Shown in pieces: positions 24,892 through 34,488 of a stretch of DNA of 64,000 nt. The notes under the pieces are model-generated. The model was not told the DNA's origin. It worked only from the letters and a program-made list of their open reading frames with translations, and did not search any database. The translations under genes were made by a program, and so were the position numbers. The DNA lies in assembly GCA_900167895.1 (NCBI GenBank), contig FUZR01000002.1, positions 496,001-560,000 of the forward strand, in the 5' to 3' direction. The stretch's first letter is position 1; each line of letters starts with the position of its first letter. The stretch is from Bacteroidales bacterium WCE2004 (lineage in GTDB: Bacteria > Bacteroidota > Bacteroidia > Bacteroidales > UBA932).

Positions 24892-26193
24892 ATGATGAAA
24901 ACGATGGATCATATCATTGGGATGGCGGCCCTCGCACTGACGGCTGCCACATTGCTGGCCTGCTCGGACAAGGACGCGCTTACGTCCGCTCAGCAGCCCC
25001 GTACCTACACGCTGACCACGACGCTCTCGCCGAAGGGCGGGGTCGAGACCCGCAGCTCGATGACCGACAACGGAGACGGCTCCATCAGCGCAGCATGGGA
25101 GGTGGGCGACCAGATCTGGGTGCTATACACCAACATCGGCGATGCCTCGGAAGAGACTATGGCAACGGTAACCGCCGTCGATCCCTCGACGAAGGCCGCC
25201 ACGATCTCGCTGACGCTGACCAACCCGAAGAATGGCGGTAGCATCTCCTTCGGCTACCCCGCCGGCTTCTTCAACGACCCGAAGGATCCCTGCATCGCCC
25301 AGACAGGCACACTGGACGACATCAACGCCAACTTCGCCGCCATCTCCGGCACGGAGACGATGTTCGTCTTCGATTCGGAAGTCACCCTGCCTGACGTGAC
25401 GATGATGCCTGCCATGTGCATCTGGAAGTTCTCGTTCACCGACGGCACGGACGACATCACCAGCGCCGTCACGAAACTCGTCGTCAACTTCCCCGCCAAC
25501 AGCATGACGTACGCTGTCACCCCCACGTCGCTGGACAACATCTATGTGGCCATGTACGGCGACATCATCAATGGCCAGCCCGTCAGCGTCATTGCCCAGA
25601 CCGACCTGGGTGTCTATCGCAAGACGGCGGCGAGCGTCACGCTGGCTTCCGGCACTACGTACACCTCCACCGGTCTCGAACTGACGTCGGCAGCCATCAC
25701 AAACGCCGTGGCAGACGATATCGGCCAGTTGGTTGGTGCCGACGGGAACATCTATCCGAATGCCGACATAGCAACGGCCTTCGGCACCTCCGGCGTGGCC
25801 ATGATTGGCTATGTCGGGGATGAATCGGACTGCACGCATGGCGTTGCCGTCGCTCTGGATGACGAGAATGGCAAGGCGAAAATGGAATTGAGTGCGGCTA
25901 CAGCGGCTTGTGCCGCAAAGGACGCCGTCCCGGACGGCACCTGGAGATTGCCGTCGCGCAAGGACTGGCAGTATCTTTTCATCGGATGCGGCAGCAGCTG
26001 GACATACACCGACTCTCCCAGCGGTTCCATCGATTGCAGTGGTCTTCAGTCGGCGTTGGACGCCGCCGGAGGCATCCTGATGTCTGATCGCTATATATGT
26101 GAGGAAGGCGCCCGCGTGGATTTCACCGAAACCTCAGCGTCTTTCGGATTCACGAGCAATCCCTGGTACGTCCGCGCCGTCCTCGCATTCTAA
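24892..26193 (+). CDS. Fimbrillin-like surface lipoprotein
   Basis: The 433-aa lipoprotein has a signal with lipobox LLAC (Cys at about 24). The N-terminal half resembles fimbrillin/Mfa-like domains of Bacteroidales, with VETRSSMTDNGDGSISAAWE and VGDQIWVLY as typical features. The C-terminal part (about 290-433) has GTWRLPSRKDWQYLF and a terminal WYVRAVLAF, as in FISUMP/DUF1566-type surface modules. A surface adhesin or pilus-associated role is inferred. Codon and base use are less GC-extreme than in the flanking prfB and fumarase genes. A downstream gene for fumarase starts 23 nt later with no visible link. Confidence 0.75.
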   Translation: MMKTMDHIIGMAALALTAATLLACSDKDALTSAQQPRTYTLTTTLSPKGGVETRSSMTDNGDGSISAAWEVGDQIWVLYTNIGDASEETMATVTAVDPSTKAATISLTLTNPKNGGSISFGYPAGFFNDPKDPCIAQTGTLDDINANFAAISGTETMFVFDSEVTLPDVTMMPAMCIWKFSFTDGTDDITSAVTKLVVNFPANSMTYAVTPTSLDNIYVAMYGDIINGQPVSVIAQTDLGVYRKTAASVTLASGTTYTSTGLELTSAAITNAVADDIGQLVGADGNIYPNADIATAFGTSGVAMIGYVGDESDCTHGVAVALDDENGKAKMELSAATAACAAKDAVPDGTWRLPSRKDWQYLFIGCGSSWTYTDSPSGSIDCSGLQSALDAAGGILMSDRYICEEGARVDFTETSASFGFTSNPWYVRAVLAF

Positions 26194-26216
26194 ATAAATA
26201 AAAAAACACTCTAATA

Positions 26217-27842
26217 ATGCCTGATTTCAAATACGCACCGATGTTCCAGCTGGGCGAAGACCAGACTGAATACTACAAGGTCCCCGGCTCCGAGCAATAT
26301 GTCTCCACGGCCGACTTCGAGGGCCACAAGATCCTCAAGATCAAGAAAGAAGGCCTCACCGTGATGGCCAACCAGGCCTTCCGCGACGTGAGCTTCCTGC
26401 TGCGCCGCTCGCACAACGAGCAGGTCGCCAAGATCCTCCGCGATCCCGAGGCTTCCGAGAACGACAAGTATGTGGCGCTGACCTTCCTGCGCAACGCGGA
26501 GGTCGCCGCCAAGGGCAAGCTCCCGCTCTGCCAGGACACCGGCACCGCCATCATCCACGGCGAGAAGGGCCAGCAGGTCTGGACCGGCTTCTGCGACGAG
26601 GAAGCCTTGAGCCTCGGCGTCTTCAAGACCTACACGGAGGAGAACCTCCGCTACAGCCAGAACGCCCCGCTGGACATGTACAAAGAAGTCAACACCAAGT
26701 GCAACCTCCCGGCCCAGATCGACATCGAGGCCGCCGAGGGCGCCGAATACCGCTTCCTGTGCGTGACCAAGGGCGGCGGCTCCGCCAACAAGACCTACCT
26801 CTACCAGGAGACCAAGGCCCGCATCCAGAATCCGGGCACGCTGGTGCCCTTCCTCGTAGAGAAGATGCGCTCGCTGGGCACGGCGGCCTGCCCGCCCTAC
26901 CACATCGCCATCGTCGTGGGCGGCACCTCCGCCGAGAAGAACCTCCTGACGGTCAAGCTCGCCTCCACGCACTACTACGACGGCCTGCCCACCACGGGCG
27001 ACGAGACCGGCCGCGCCTTCCGCGACGTCGAGCTGGAGAAGCAGCTGCTCGAAGAGACCCGCAAGATCGGGCTCGGCGCGCAGTTCGGCGGCAAGTACAT
27101 GGCGCACGACGTGCGCGTCGTCCGCCTGCCGCGCCACGGCGCCAGCTGCCCGATCGGCCTGGGCGTCAGTTGCTCCGCAGACCGCAACATCAAGGCGAAG
27201 ATCAACGCCGACGGCATCTGGATCGAGAAGATGGACGACAAGCCCTACGAGCTGATCCCGGAGGAGCTCCGCAAGGCCGGCGAAGGCGAAGTCGTGCGCA
27301 TCAACCTCGACCAGCCGATGAAGGACATCCTCGCCGAACTCACCAAATACCCCGTCAGCACGCGCCTGAGCCTCAACGGCACCATCATCGTGGGCCGCGA
27401 CATCGCCCACGCCAAGATCAAGGCCCGCCTGGACGCCGGCGAAGAGATGCCGCAGTACCTCAAGGACCACCCGATCTACTACGCCGGCCCGGCCAAGACG
27501 CCGGCCGGGATGGCCTGCGGCTCCATGGGCCCGACCACGGCCGGCCGTATGGATCCCTACGTGGACGAGTTCCAGGACCACGGCGGCTCGATGATCATGC
27601 TCGCCAAGGGCAACCGTTCCCAGGCCGTCACCGACGCCTGCAAGAAGCACGGCGGATTCTACCTCGGCTCCATCGGCGGCCCCGCCGCCATCCTGGCCCA
27701 GAACAACATCAAGAGCATCGAGTGCGTCGAGTACCCGGAGCTCGGCATGGAGGCCATCTGGAAGATCAAGGTCGAGGACTTCCCTGCGTTCATCCTCGTG
27801 GACGACAAGGGCAACGATTTCTTCAGGCAACTCGGACTCTAA
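26217..27842 (+). CDS. fum: Class I (Fe-S) fumarate hydratase
   Basis: The 541-aa enzyme catalyses reversible hydration of fumarate to malate. It is the oxygen-sensitive class I type with a [4Fe-4S] cluster. Cysteines that match the cluster ligands are in PLCQDTGTA (about residue 103), [11 protein letters not shown] (about 310) and [11 protein letters not shown] (about 435). N- and C-terminal class I domains are fused in one chain, as in E. coli FumA/FumB. It is followed 12 nt later by serB, so they may be co-transcribed. Function is clear; A/B naming is not resolvable. Confidence 0.95.
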   Translation: MPDFKYAPMFQLGEDQTEYYKVPGSEQYVSTADFEGHKILKIKKEGLTVMANQAFRDVSFLLRRSHNEQVAKILRDPEASENDKYVALTFLRNAEVAAKGKLPLCQDTGTAIIHGEKGQQVWTGFCDEEALSLGVFKTYTEENLRYSQNAPLDMYKEVNTKCNLPAQIDIEAAEGAEYRFLCVTKGGGSANKTYLYQETKARIQNPGTLVPFLVEKMRSLGTAACPPYHIAIVVGGTSAEKNLLTVKLASTHYYDGLPTTGDETGRAFRDVELEKQLLEETRKIGLGAQFGGKYMAHDVRVVRLPRHGASCPIGLGVSCSADRNIKAKINADGIWIEKMDDKPYELIPEELRKAGEGEVVRINLDQPMKDILAELTKYPVSTRLSLNGTIIVGRDIAHAKIKARLDAGEEMPQYLKDHPIYYAGPAKTPAGMACGSMGPTTAGRMDPYVDEFQDHGGSMIMLAKGNRSQAVTDACKKHGGFYLGSIGGPAAILAQNNIKSIECVEYPELGMEAIWKIKVEDFPAFILVDDKGNDFFRQLGL

Positions 27843-27854
27843 TCCGCTTCAGCG

Positions 27855-29072
27855 ATGATCGAGATCATCCAAGTCAACATTTCCGGTGAGGACAAGCCAG
27901 GGCTGACTTCAGCCCTGACTTCCATCCTCGCGCGGTACGACGCCACCATCCTGGACATCGGTCAGGAGAACGTCCACAAGTCCCTGACCCTGGGCATCCT
28001 GTTCAAGACCACGCCGGAGCAGTCGGGCTTCATCATGAAGGACCTGCTCTTCAAGGCCTCCGAACTGGGTGTGCAGATCCGCTTCACGCCCATCACGCGC
28101 GAAGCGTATGACGCCTGGGTGGCCCGGCAGGGCAAGCACCGCTACATCGTGACGCTGCTCGGCCGCTCGGTCTCCGCCCAGCAGATCGCGGACGTGACCG
28201 ACGTCATTTTCCGCTTCGGGCTCAACATCGACGCCATCCGGCGCCTGACCGGCCGTCCGCCGATCGACGGCGTGGACGAGAGCGCCGCCAAGGCCTGCAT
28301 CGAGATCTCCGTGCGCGGATCGCTCGGCCCCGACGGCCGTGCGGCGATGCAGGACGCCCTGATGCGCCTGCCCAAGGGCGGCTTGGACATCTCCTTCCAG
28401 AAAGACGACATCTACCGCCGTTCCCGGCGGCTGATCTGCTTCGACATGGACTCGACGCTCGTCCACACCGAGTGCATCGACGAGCTCGCCGCGCGGGCGG
28501 GCGTCGGCGACCAGGTGCGCGCCATCACGGCGCAGGCGATGCGCGGAGAGATTGACTTCACGGAGAGCTTCACGCGCCGCGTCGCCCTGCTCAAGGGCCT
28601 GGACGTGAGCGTGATGGATGAGATCGCGCAGAACCTTCCGTTCAACGAAGGTCTCGAGCGCATGATGAAGATCCTCAAGATGGTGGGCTACAAGACCGCC
28701 ATCCTGTCCGGCGGATTCACCTACTTCGGCAAATACCTCCAGCAGAAGTTCGGCTTCGACTACGTCTACGCCAACGAGCTGGAGATCGAGGACGGCAAGC
28801 TCACCGGCCGCTACGTCGGCGACGTCGTGGACGGCCGCCGCAAGGCCGAGCTCCTGCGCCTGCTCTGCCAGGTCGAGGGCATCAACCTCGCCCAGGCCGT
28901 GGCCGTGGGCGACGGCGCCAACGACCTGCCGATGCTCTCGCTCGCCGGCCTCGGCATCGCCTACCACGCCAAGCCGAAGGTCCAGGCCAATGCCCGGCAG
29001 AACATCACCTCCATCGGCCTCGACGGCATTCTCTACTTCCTCGGCCTGAAGGATTCCCAGATCGATCCGTAA
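27855..29072 (+). CDS. serB: Phosphoserine phosphatase SerB with N-terminal ACT region
   Basis: The 405-aa enzyme removes phosphate from 3-phosphoserine in serine synthesis. Residues about 1-170 carry two ACT-like segments (KPGLTSALTSILARYDATI and VTLLGRSVSAQQIADVTDVI), likely for serine sensing. The HAD domain follows, with the nucleophile motif CFDMDSTLV, ILSGGFTYFGKYLQ and GDGANDLPMLSLAGLGIAYH. It begins 12 nt after fumarase. Length and domain order match ACT-type SerB. Confidence 0.95.
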   Translation: MIEIIQVNISGEDKPGLTSALTSILARYDATILDIGQENVHKSLTLGILFKTTPEQSGFIMKDLLFKASELGVQIRFTPITREAYDAWVARQGKHRYIVTLLGRSVSAQQIADVTDVIFRFGLNIDAIRRLTGRPPIDGVDESAAKACIEISVRGSLGPDGRAAMQDALMRLPKGGLDISFQKDDIYRRSRRLICFDMDSTLVHTECIDELAARAGVGDQVRAITAQAMRGEIDFTESFTRRVALLKGLDVSVMDEIAQNLPFNEGLERMMKILKMVGYKTAILSGGFTYFGKYLQQKFGFDYVYANELEIEDGKLTGRYVGDVVDGRRKAELLRLLCQVEGINLAQAVAVGDGANDLPMLSLAGLGIAYHAKPKVQANARQNITSIGLDGILYFLGLKDSQIDP

Positions 29073-29076
29073 TTAT

Positions 29077-29084
29077 TATCTTTG
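29077..29084 (+). promoter_or_regulatory. -7 element for tRNA-Leu
   Basis: TATCTTTG lies 12 nt before the mature 5' end of the tRNA. Confidence 0.65.
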
Positions 29085-29096
29085 CAGTCCTCCACT

Positions 29097-29181
29097 GCGG
29101 GTGTGTTGTAATTGGTAGCCAAGCGGGACTTAGGATCCCGTGCCGCAAGGCGTAAGGGTTCGAGCCCCTTCACCCGCACCA
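29097..29181 (+). tRNA. tRNA-Leu (anticodon TAG)
   Basis: The 85-nt gene has acceptor arms GCGGGTG/CACCCGC, anticodon stem CGGGA/TCCCG with loop CTTAGGA, and a long class II variable arm. The T-arm is AAGGGTTCGAGCCCCTT and CCA is encoded. Confidence 0.96.
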
Positions 29182-29192
29182 CTCTCCCCCTA

Positions 29193-29218
29193 TGCCCGGC
29201 CCCCCACCGGGCATTTTT
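29193..29218 (+). terminator. Terminator after tRNA-Leu
   Basis: Stem TGCCCGG / CCGGGCA followed by a T run. Confidence 0.8.
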
Positions 29219-29228
29219 CATCCCCGCC

Positions 29229-29340
29229 TCCGTTTTTCATAAATGATTGAATAATAGAATATTAAGCGAACAGACGGGCCCAAAATCAGGCCGGTCAGTT
29301 AACGCACTCCGCTCATGATCAATCAATTATGAGAAACGCA
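29229..29340. repeat. Long palindromic repeat, CGACGGGCCC-centre type (degenerate)
   Basis: Starts CCGTTTTTCATAAATGATTG and ends GAGAAACGCA. The inner part GACGGGCCCAAAATCAGGCC is a decayed palindrome. It is homologous over its length to 29709-29819. Confidence 0.7.
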
Positions 29341-29420
29341 TTAATTCCGATTCCCATCCCTCCTAGTCTTCCCCTTCTATCTCCCATCTCCCACCCTCAC
29401 CTTTACCCATCTCCGCCACA

Positions 29421-29529
29421 CCCCGTTTTCGTATATTATTGATTGTCAATAATTTCCGATTTTGCTTAGGGGAAAATGCCCCAAAGCAAAATCAGAACAG
29501 ACTCGCTATCAGCCACTTACAAAAACGGC
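29421..29529. repeat. Long palindromic repeat, GGGG/CCCC-centre type
   Basis: Inner arms TTTTGCTTAGGGG / CCCCAAAGCAAAA. Outer arms run from CCCCGTTTTCG to CTTACAAAAACGG. It is inverted with respect to the homologous copy at 14351-14456. Confidence 0.75.
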
Positions 29530-29708
29530 CTTAGGAGATAGCTTTGCAGAGAGGGTATTTCCCCACACTGTATGGTGCAGATGTCCCGTTATAGCGCACG
29601 CCTTCTCGGGAGCTGCCCGGAGGAGAAAAGGCTGGGGATTGGCAATCGAGGTAGCTCCCCGATCAGGCCGTAAACGGGTAATGAGTCGGAGGGTAGCGCG
29701 AAGATTGT

Positions 29709-29819
29709 GCGTTTTTCGTAAATGCTTGGATGATTGATTGTTACGCGAATCGACGGGCCCAAAATCGGGCCCGTCGATTAACGCACTACGCTCAAAATCA
29801 AGCAATTACGCAAAACGCA
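29709..29819. repeat. Long palindromic repeat, CGACGGGCCC-centre type (intact)
   Basis: A perfect inner palindrome TCGACGGGCCC (29750-29760) / GGGCCCGTCGA (29767-29777) surrounds AAAATC. The outer arms are CGTTTTTCGTAAATGCTTGG and CAAGCAATTACGCAAAACGC. It lies immediately next to the 3' end of the M28 gene and could act as its terminator. Confidence 0.75.
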
Positions 29820-29820
29820 A

Positions 29821-31290
29821 CTATTCCTTATAGAGGCCGTCGCGGGAGAGGAGGTGGTCCAGGTTGGCGAGGCCGTAGGCCGTGACAGCCTCGACCACGG
29901 CGGAATGCTCCATATAGACGGGGATCAGCTTGTCGATGAGGTCGTCCTCGGTGTGCCAGATGTCCCGGTAGTTGAAATCATAGCCGAAGACGTCGCTCTC
30001 CCGGAAGGCGATGGCGGGGATGCCGTTCATCGCGAAATAGGCGTGGTCCGAGCCGCCCGCCTTCGCGGGACGCTCCTGCGGCTCCCCTTCCCGCTTGACG
30101 ACGGCGAAGGGAATCTCGGGGTTGTAAGCGGTCAGCGGCGCGCAGACCTTGGCGAAATCGTCGTACATCGCCGGCGGGACGACGATGGACGTGGCGGCCA
30201 GCGGCCCGCCGTCGCGGTTGAAGTAATTGGAGATCTTGCCCCAGGGCACCGTCTTGTGCTCCACGAAATACTTGGAGCCCAGCAGGCCGTACTCCTCGCC
30301 GGTCCAGATGCAGAACATGATGGACCGCTTCGGCCTGGCGCCGGCGGCGGCCAGCAGGCGCGCGGCCTCCATCGTCACGCAGACGCCCTGGCCGTCGTCG
30401 GTCGAGCCCGTGGCAATGTCGTAGGCGTCCAGGTGGCTGCCGACCATCACATACTCGTCTGGGCGCTGCGTGCCCTTGATCACGGCGAGGATGTTGTGGT
30501 GCTTCATCGGCCCCGGGAAGAAATGGTTGCGGATATCGAATTCCAGCAGGAAATCCTGCCGGTCGAGGGCCTTCTGCCGGATGATTGCGAACTGGTGCTC
30601 GTCCAGCAGGATGTCGCAGGCCGTCGGGAGCGTGTCCATCGTCAGGTCGAAACACATCGCGCGGTTGTAGAGCACCTGCATCGGGAGCTTCGCCGGGCGG
30701 ATGAAGCCCAGCACGCCGGCATCGACCATCTGGCGATACATCGGCACCACCACGTCCTTCTCCCCGCCAGCCAGCTGGGCGGCGCGCGCAGAGTCCGCCG
30801 CGGCGCTGGCGTCCAGGGCCAGACCGTTGGTCGGGCCCGTCTCCAGCAGCACCCAGGCGCCCTTGAGCGCGCCCTTGACGCGCTCGAATTCACGCTCGTT
30901 CTTCGGCTCGATCAGCACGCGCCCCTTCTGCGGGCCGCAGGTGCCGGCCGTATAGGCGGGCGTCCCGAAATGCAGCGTCATCCCGTCCTCGGAGAGCATC
31001 CGGCCGGACCACGGCCCCCGGTCGAAACCGACGCCGATCTCCACGGCCTCCTGCACGGTCACCTCGAGGCCCCAGGAGCGGAACTGCTCCGCGACCCAGT
31101 CCTCGGCATGGTTCAACATATGCGTCCCCACCAGCCGGCCACCGATGTTGCGGGCGATATACTCCGCATGCTGCATCGTGCGGTTGTCGGTACGGCCCAG
31201 CTCCAGGACCTTCTTCGTGACCTTGTCTTGTGCGCAGACGGCCACCCCTGCAAAGAGCGTGGCCGTCAGAATCAGGATAAATTTTCTCAT
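29821..31290 (-). CDS. Secreted M28-family zinc peptidase
   Basis: The 489-aa exported protein has a signal peptide ending VCA (about residue 20). It fits the M28 aminopeptidase/carboxypeptidase family, which uses two zinc ions. Metal-ligand blocks are GSHLDAYDIATGSTDDGQG, WTGEEYGLLGSKYF, FNRDGG and IWHTEDDLIDK. An inserted PA-type region lies between about 110 and 270. It removes residues from peptides in the periplasm or outside; exact specificity is unknown. It begins 4 nt after the GH3 stop, so the two genes form an operon. Confidence 0.9.
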   Translation of the reverse strand: MRKFILILTATLFAGVAVCAQDKVTKKVLELGRTDNRTMQHAEYIARNIGGRLVGTHMLNHAEDWVAEQFRSWGLEVTVQEAVEIGVGFDRGPWSGRMLSEDGMTLHFGTPAYTAGTCGPQKGRVLIEPKNEREFERVKGALKGAWVLLETGPTNGLALDASAAADSARAAQLAGGEKDVVVPMYRQMVDAGVLGFIRPAKLPMQVLYNRAMCFDLTMDTLPTACDILLDEHQFAIIRQKALDRQDFLLEFDIRNHFFPGPMKHHNILAVIKGTQRPDEYVMVGSHLDAYDIATGSTDDGQGVCVTMEAARLLAAAGARPKRSIMFCIWTGEEYGLLGSKYFVEHKTVPWGKISNYFNRDGGPLAATSIVVPPAMYDDFAKVCAPLTAYNPEIPFAVVKREGEPQERPAKAGGSDHAYFAMNGIPAIAFRESDVFGYDFNYRDIWHTEDDLIDKLIPVYMEHSAVVEAVTAYGLANLDHLLSRDGLYKE

Positions 31291-31294
31291 AAAA

Positions 31295-33577
31295 TCAGAA
31301 GCGGTAGTGGACCTTCTTCAAATCCTTGTCGGCGGAGGAGCTGCCGAAGAGGAGCTCGTACTCGCCGTGGACCGGGACCATGTTCTGGGCGGACTCGCTC
31401 CACCAGGTGAAGACCTCGTCGTCCAGCGGGATGCGGACCGTGGTGGACGCGCCCGGCATCAGCGTGACGCGGCGGAACGCGCGCAGGGTCTTGTTGGGGC
31501 CGCTCGGATCGTCCGGCTTGCGGACATAGAGCTGGACGACCTCGGTGCCGTTGCGCTTGCCGGTGTTCTTGACGGAGAACTCCAGCACACCGTCGCGGAC
31601 ATGGCCCGCGCCGAAATGGAAGTCGGTGTAGCCGAGGCCAAAGCCGAACGGGAAGAGCGGCTCGCCGCGGAAATAGCGGTAGGTGTGGCCCTCCATATTG
31701 TAATCCTCCACCTCAGGCAGCTGGGCGACGGACTGGTAGAACGTCACCGGCAGCTTGCCGGACGGGTTGAAGTCGCCGTAGAGCGCCTCCACGATGGCCG
31801 TGCCGCCCTCCTGGCCCGGATACCAGGCCTGCAGGATGGCGTCGCAGCTCTGCGTCTCCGGCACCAGGCCGATGGCGCAGCCGGAGAAATTGACGAAGAC
31901 GACCTTCTTGCCGGCGTCATGCAGCACCTGCAGCAGGCGGCGCTGGACGGCGGGCAGCTCGATGTCGGTGCGGTCGCCGCCGGAGAAGCCCGGCAGCTGG
32001 ATCGGCATCTCCTCGCCCTCCACGCGCGGCGAGATGCCGCCCGCGAACACGACCACGTCGACGCCCTCCAGGCGCTTCAGCACGTCGGCCTCGTCGAGGG
32101 CGGGCAGGAAGCCGGCCTCGAGAACCTTGGCGCGACGGATGTAGGCCTTGACGTCACTGATGTTGATGGCATACTGCTTCGCGACCTCCTCGAGCTCGTC
32201 CGGCGACAGCTTCATCAGCTGCGCCATGCGCTCGTCGGTCGCGAACTGCGGCATGAACTCGGCACCCAGGATGCCGCAGCCGCGGAAACTGACCAGCTCC
32301 GGCACGCGGGCCTGGAAGGCCTCCAGCAGCGTGACGGTGCTCTTCGGCACGGGGTTGTAGTTGCCCCACATCATCTCCTCGTCGTCGGCGTTGGGGCCGA
32401 TCAGGGCCACCTTCTGGCCGGGCTGCAGCGGCAGCACGCCCTTGTTCTGCAGCAGCACGAGCGACTCGCGCGCCATCTTGAGCGAGAGCGCGCGGTGCTG
32501 CGTGCCCTCCACGATCGAGGGACCGAGCTCGTCCCACGGCGACTCGCCGTCCATCTCGCCCAGCCGGAAGCGCTCCGTGAGGATGCGCAGCACGTTGCGG
32601 TCGAGGTCCTTGACATCCAGCAGGCCCTTCTCGACGGCCTCCGGAATGGCGAGGAACGAGCTGCCGCACTCCACGTCCAGGCCGTTCTTCACGGCCAGGG
32701 CAGCGGCCTCGGCGGCCGTGGACACATAGTCGTGGCGGCCCTTCTCATAGAAGTCGGGAATGGCCCAGCAGTCGGAGACCACCATGCCGTCATAGCCCCA
32801 CTCCTTGCGGAGAATGTCGTCGACCAGATAGGAAGAAGCGGCACACGGCACGCCGCGGAAGCGGTTGTAGGCCGTCATCACCTCCCGCACGTGCGCCTTG
32901 GTCACGAGGTCCTTGAACGCCGGCAGGTAGGTCTCGCGCAGGTCGCGCTCCGACACCTGCGCGTCGAAACGGTGCCGGTTGGACTCCAGGCCGGAGTGCA
33001 CGGCATAATGCTTGGCGCAGGCGTGGGTCTTGAGGAAGCCTTCGGCCTCCCCCTCCCCCTGCAGGCCGCGCACCACGGCCATGCCGAGGCGGCCGGTCAG
33101 GAAGGGATCCTCGCCGTAGGTCTCCATGCCGCGCCCCCAGCGGGGATCGCGGAAAATGTTGATGTTCGGGGTCCAGAACGTCAGGCCCTGGTAGGACCTG
33201 ACCTTGTCGGCCGTCTGCAGGTACTTGACGCGCGCCTCGTCGCTGGCGGCCGTGAAGACCTCCTCGATGAGCTCCTCGTCGAAGCTGGACGCCATGCCGA
33301 TCGGCTGCGGGAACACGGTGGCGCTGCCGTTGCGGGCGATCCCGTGCAGGGCCTCGCTCCACCAGTTGTATTGCTTGATACCCAGGCGCGGGATGGCCGG
33401 GCTGGCGTGCATCGTCAGCGAGGCCTTCTCCTCGAGGGTCAGGCGGCCGAGCAGGTCGGCAGCCCGCTGCTCCGCCGGGAGTGTCTTGTCCTGATAGGGA
33501 TACGGCTGCGCGCCGAGGGCGCCCGCCGCTGCAAGGAACAGGGCGGAAGAAAGAAGAAGTTTACAGGTCCGGTTCAT
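31295..33577 (-). CDS. Glycoside hydrolase family 3 (beta-glucosidase/xylosidase type)
   Basis: The 760-aa secreted enzyme has a signal peptide (MNRTCKLLLSSALFLAAAGA). It is a GH3 hydrolase with the usual order: (beta/alpha)8 domain, alpha/beta sandwich, then a C-terminal fibronectin III-like domain. The nucleophile Asp is in MVVSDCWAI (about residue 269). RVEGEEMP carries the likely acid/base region, and YRYFRGEPLFPFGFGLGYT is the typical C-terminal block seen in beta-xylosidase-type members. Beta-xylosidase or beta-glucosidase activity is likely but not separable here. I start it at ATG 33577, since the further upstream ATG overlaps the promoter. Confidence 0.92.
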   Translation of the reverse strand: MNRTCKLLLSSALFLAAAGALGAQPYPYQDKTLPAEQRAADLLGRLTLEEKASLTMHASPAIPRLGIKQYNWWSEALHGIARNGSATVFPQPIGMASSFDEELIEEVFTAASDEARVKYLQTADKVRSYQGLTFWTPNINIFRDPRWGRGMETYGEDPFLTGRLGMAVVRGLQGEGEAEGFLKTHACAKHYAVHSGLESNRHRFDAQVSERDLRETYLPAFKDLVTKAHVREVMTAYNRFRGVPCAASSYLVDDILRKEWGYDGMVVSDCWAIPDFYEKGRHDYVSTAAEAAALAVKNGLDVECGSSFLAIPEAVEKGLLDVKDLDRNVLRILTERFRLGEMDGESPWDELGPSIVEGTQHRALSLKMARESLVLLQNKGVLPLQPGQKVALIGPNADDEEMMWGNYNPVPKSTVTLLEAFQARVPELVSFRGCGILGAEFMPQFATDERMAQLMKLSPDELEEVAKQYAINISDVKAYIRRAKVLEAGFLPALDEADVLKRLEGVDVVVFAGGISPRVEGEEMPIQLPGFSGGDRTDIELPAVQRRLLQVLHDAGKKVVFVNFSGCAIGLVPETQSCDAILQAWYPGQEGGTAIVEALYGDFNPSGKLPVTFYQSVAQLPEVEDYNMEGHTYRYFRGEPLFPFGFGLGYTDFHFGAGHVRDGVLEFSVKNTGKRNGTEVVQLYVRKPDDPSGPNKTLRAFRRVTLMPGASTTVRIPLDDEVFTWWSESAQNMVPVHGEYELLFGSSSADKDLKKVHYRF

Positions 33578-33613
33578 AAAATTGGTTTGGATGATCGTAG
33601 AATTGTGTTTTGA

Positions 33614-33621
33614 CAAAGATA
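33614..33621 (-). promoter_or_regulatory. -7 element for GH3-M28 operon
   Basis: TATCTTTG on the minus strand, about 37 nt upstream of the GH3 ATG. It is divergent from the M48 promoter. Confidence 0.6.
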
Positions 33622-33650
33622 ATCATTTTTCGCACAAGCCGAAAAAAGCT

Positions 33651-33658
33651 TATATTTG
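33651..33658 (+). promoter_or_regulatory. -7 element for M48 protease gene
   Basis: TATATTTG, about 28 nt before the ATG at 33686. Confidence 0.6.
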
Positions 33659-33685
33659 TAGGAGACAACCAAAAACGGACCCTTG

Positions 33686-34456
33686 ATGAAACGCATTCTC
33701 ACCCTGTTGCTCAGCGCGGCGATAGCCTGCAGCTGCAGCACCCTGTCCAAGATTAACTGGGACTACAACCACCTGGCGAGCGCCGGCGGCAAGGCCATCA
33801 CGGCCGCGATGATCTCGGACGAGCAGGTGACCGAACTCTGCCGCCAGTCCGTCGCCTACACCGACGCCCAGACGCCCCTCGCCCCCGCCAAATACCAGCA
33901 GCGCCTCGCCAAGATCATGCAGAACATCAAGCAGGTGGACGGCAAGCCGATCAACTACAAGGTATACCGTTCCAACGAAGTCAACGCCTGCGCCTACGGC
34001 GACGGCTCCGTGCGCGTCAACTCCGCACTGATGGACCTGATGGACGACGACGAGCTGCTCGCCGTGATCGGGCACGAACTCGGCCACGTGGCCAACAAAG
34101 ACTCGATGAAGGCGATGAAGCGGGCCTACCTGGGCTCCGCCGCGCGCGAGGCCATCTTCGCCGCAGGCGGCTATGGCCAGCTGGCGGGCACCGTGCTCGG
34201 CGACATCTCCGAGGCCTACGTCAACGCCCAGTTCTCCCAGAAGCAGGAATCCAACGCCGACGAATACGGCTTCCAGTTCACGGTGGACCAGGGCCGCGAC
34301 CCCTATAGCATGGCCCGCTCCCTGGAGAAGCTCAATTCCCTCTCCTCCGGCCAGCAGAGTTCCACGCTGGCGAAGATGTTCTCCTCCCATCCCGACAGCG
34401 CGCAGCGCGCCGCCAAGATGCGCAAGAAGGCCGACAAGCTCACCGGCAAGCAATAA
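33686..34456 (+). CDS. M48-family metalloprotease lipoprotein
   Basis: The 256-aa exported protein has a lipoprotein signal (AIACSC). It belongs to the M48 zinc protease family, whose members (such as LoiP/BepA types) work in envelope protein quality control. The zinc motif HELGH is in LLAVIGHELGHVANK, and the third ligand is likely in SQKQESNADEYG. It starts at ATG 33686; a TTG one codon earlier is less likely. It is monocistronic and ends at a shared terminator. Confidence 0.92.
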   Translation: MKRILTLLLSAAIACSCSTLSKINWDYNHLASAGGKAITAAMISDEQVTELCRQSVAYTDAQTPLAPAKYQQRLAKIMQNIKQVDGKPINYKVYRSNEVNACAYGDGSVRVNSALMDLMDDDELLAVIGHELGHVANKDSMKAMKRAYLGSAAREAIFAAGGYGQLAGTVLGDISEAYVNAQFSQKQESNADEYGFQFTVDQGRDPYSMARSLEKLNSLSSGQQSSTLAKMFSSHPDSAQRAAKMRKKADKLTGKQ

Positions 34457-34488
34457 AAAAATCCGCGTCTAATTGACGCGGATTTTTT
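34455..34488. terminator. Bidirectional terminator
   Basis: Stem TCCGCGTC / GACGCGGA with a 5-nt loop has an A run on the left and a T run on the right. It can end both the M48 gene (+) and the M23/LysM gene (-), whose stop codon lies inside it. Confidence 0.9.

Noticed and set aside
31145..33613. 822-codon plus-strand frame opposite GH3
   Set aside because: Antisense shadow of a clear GH3 gene.
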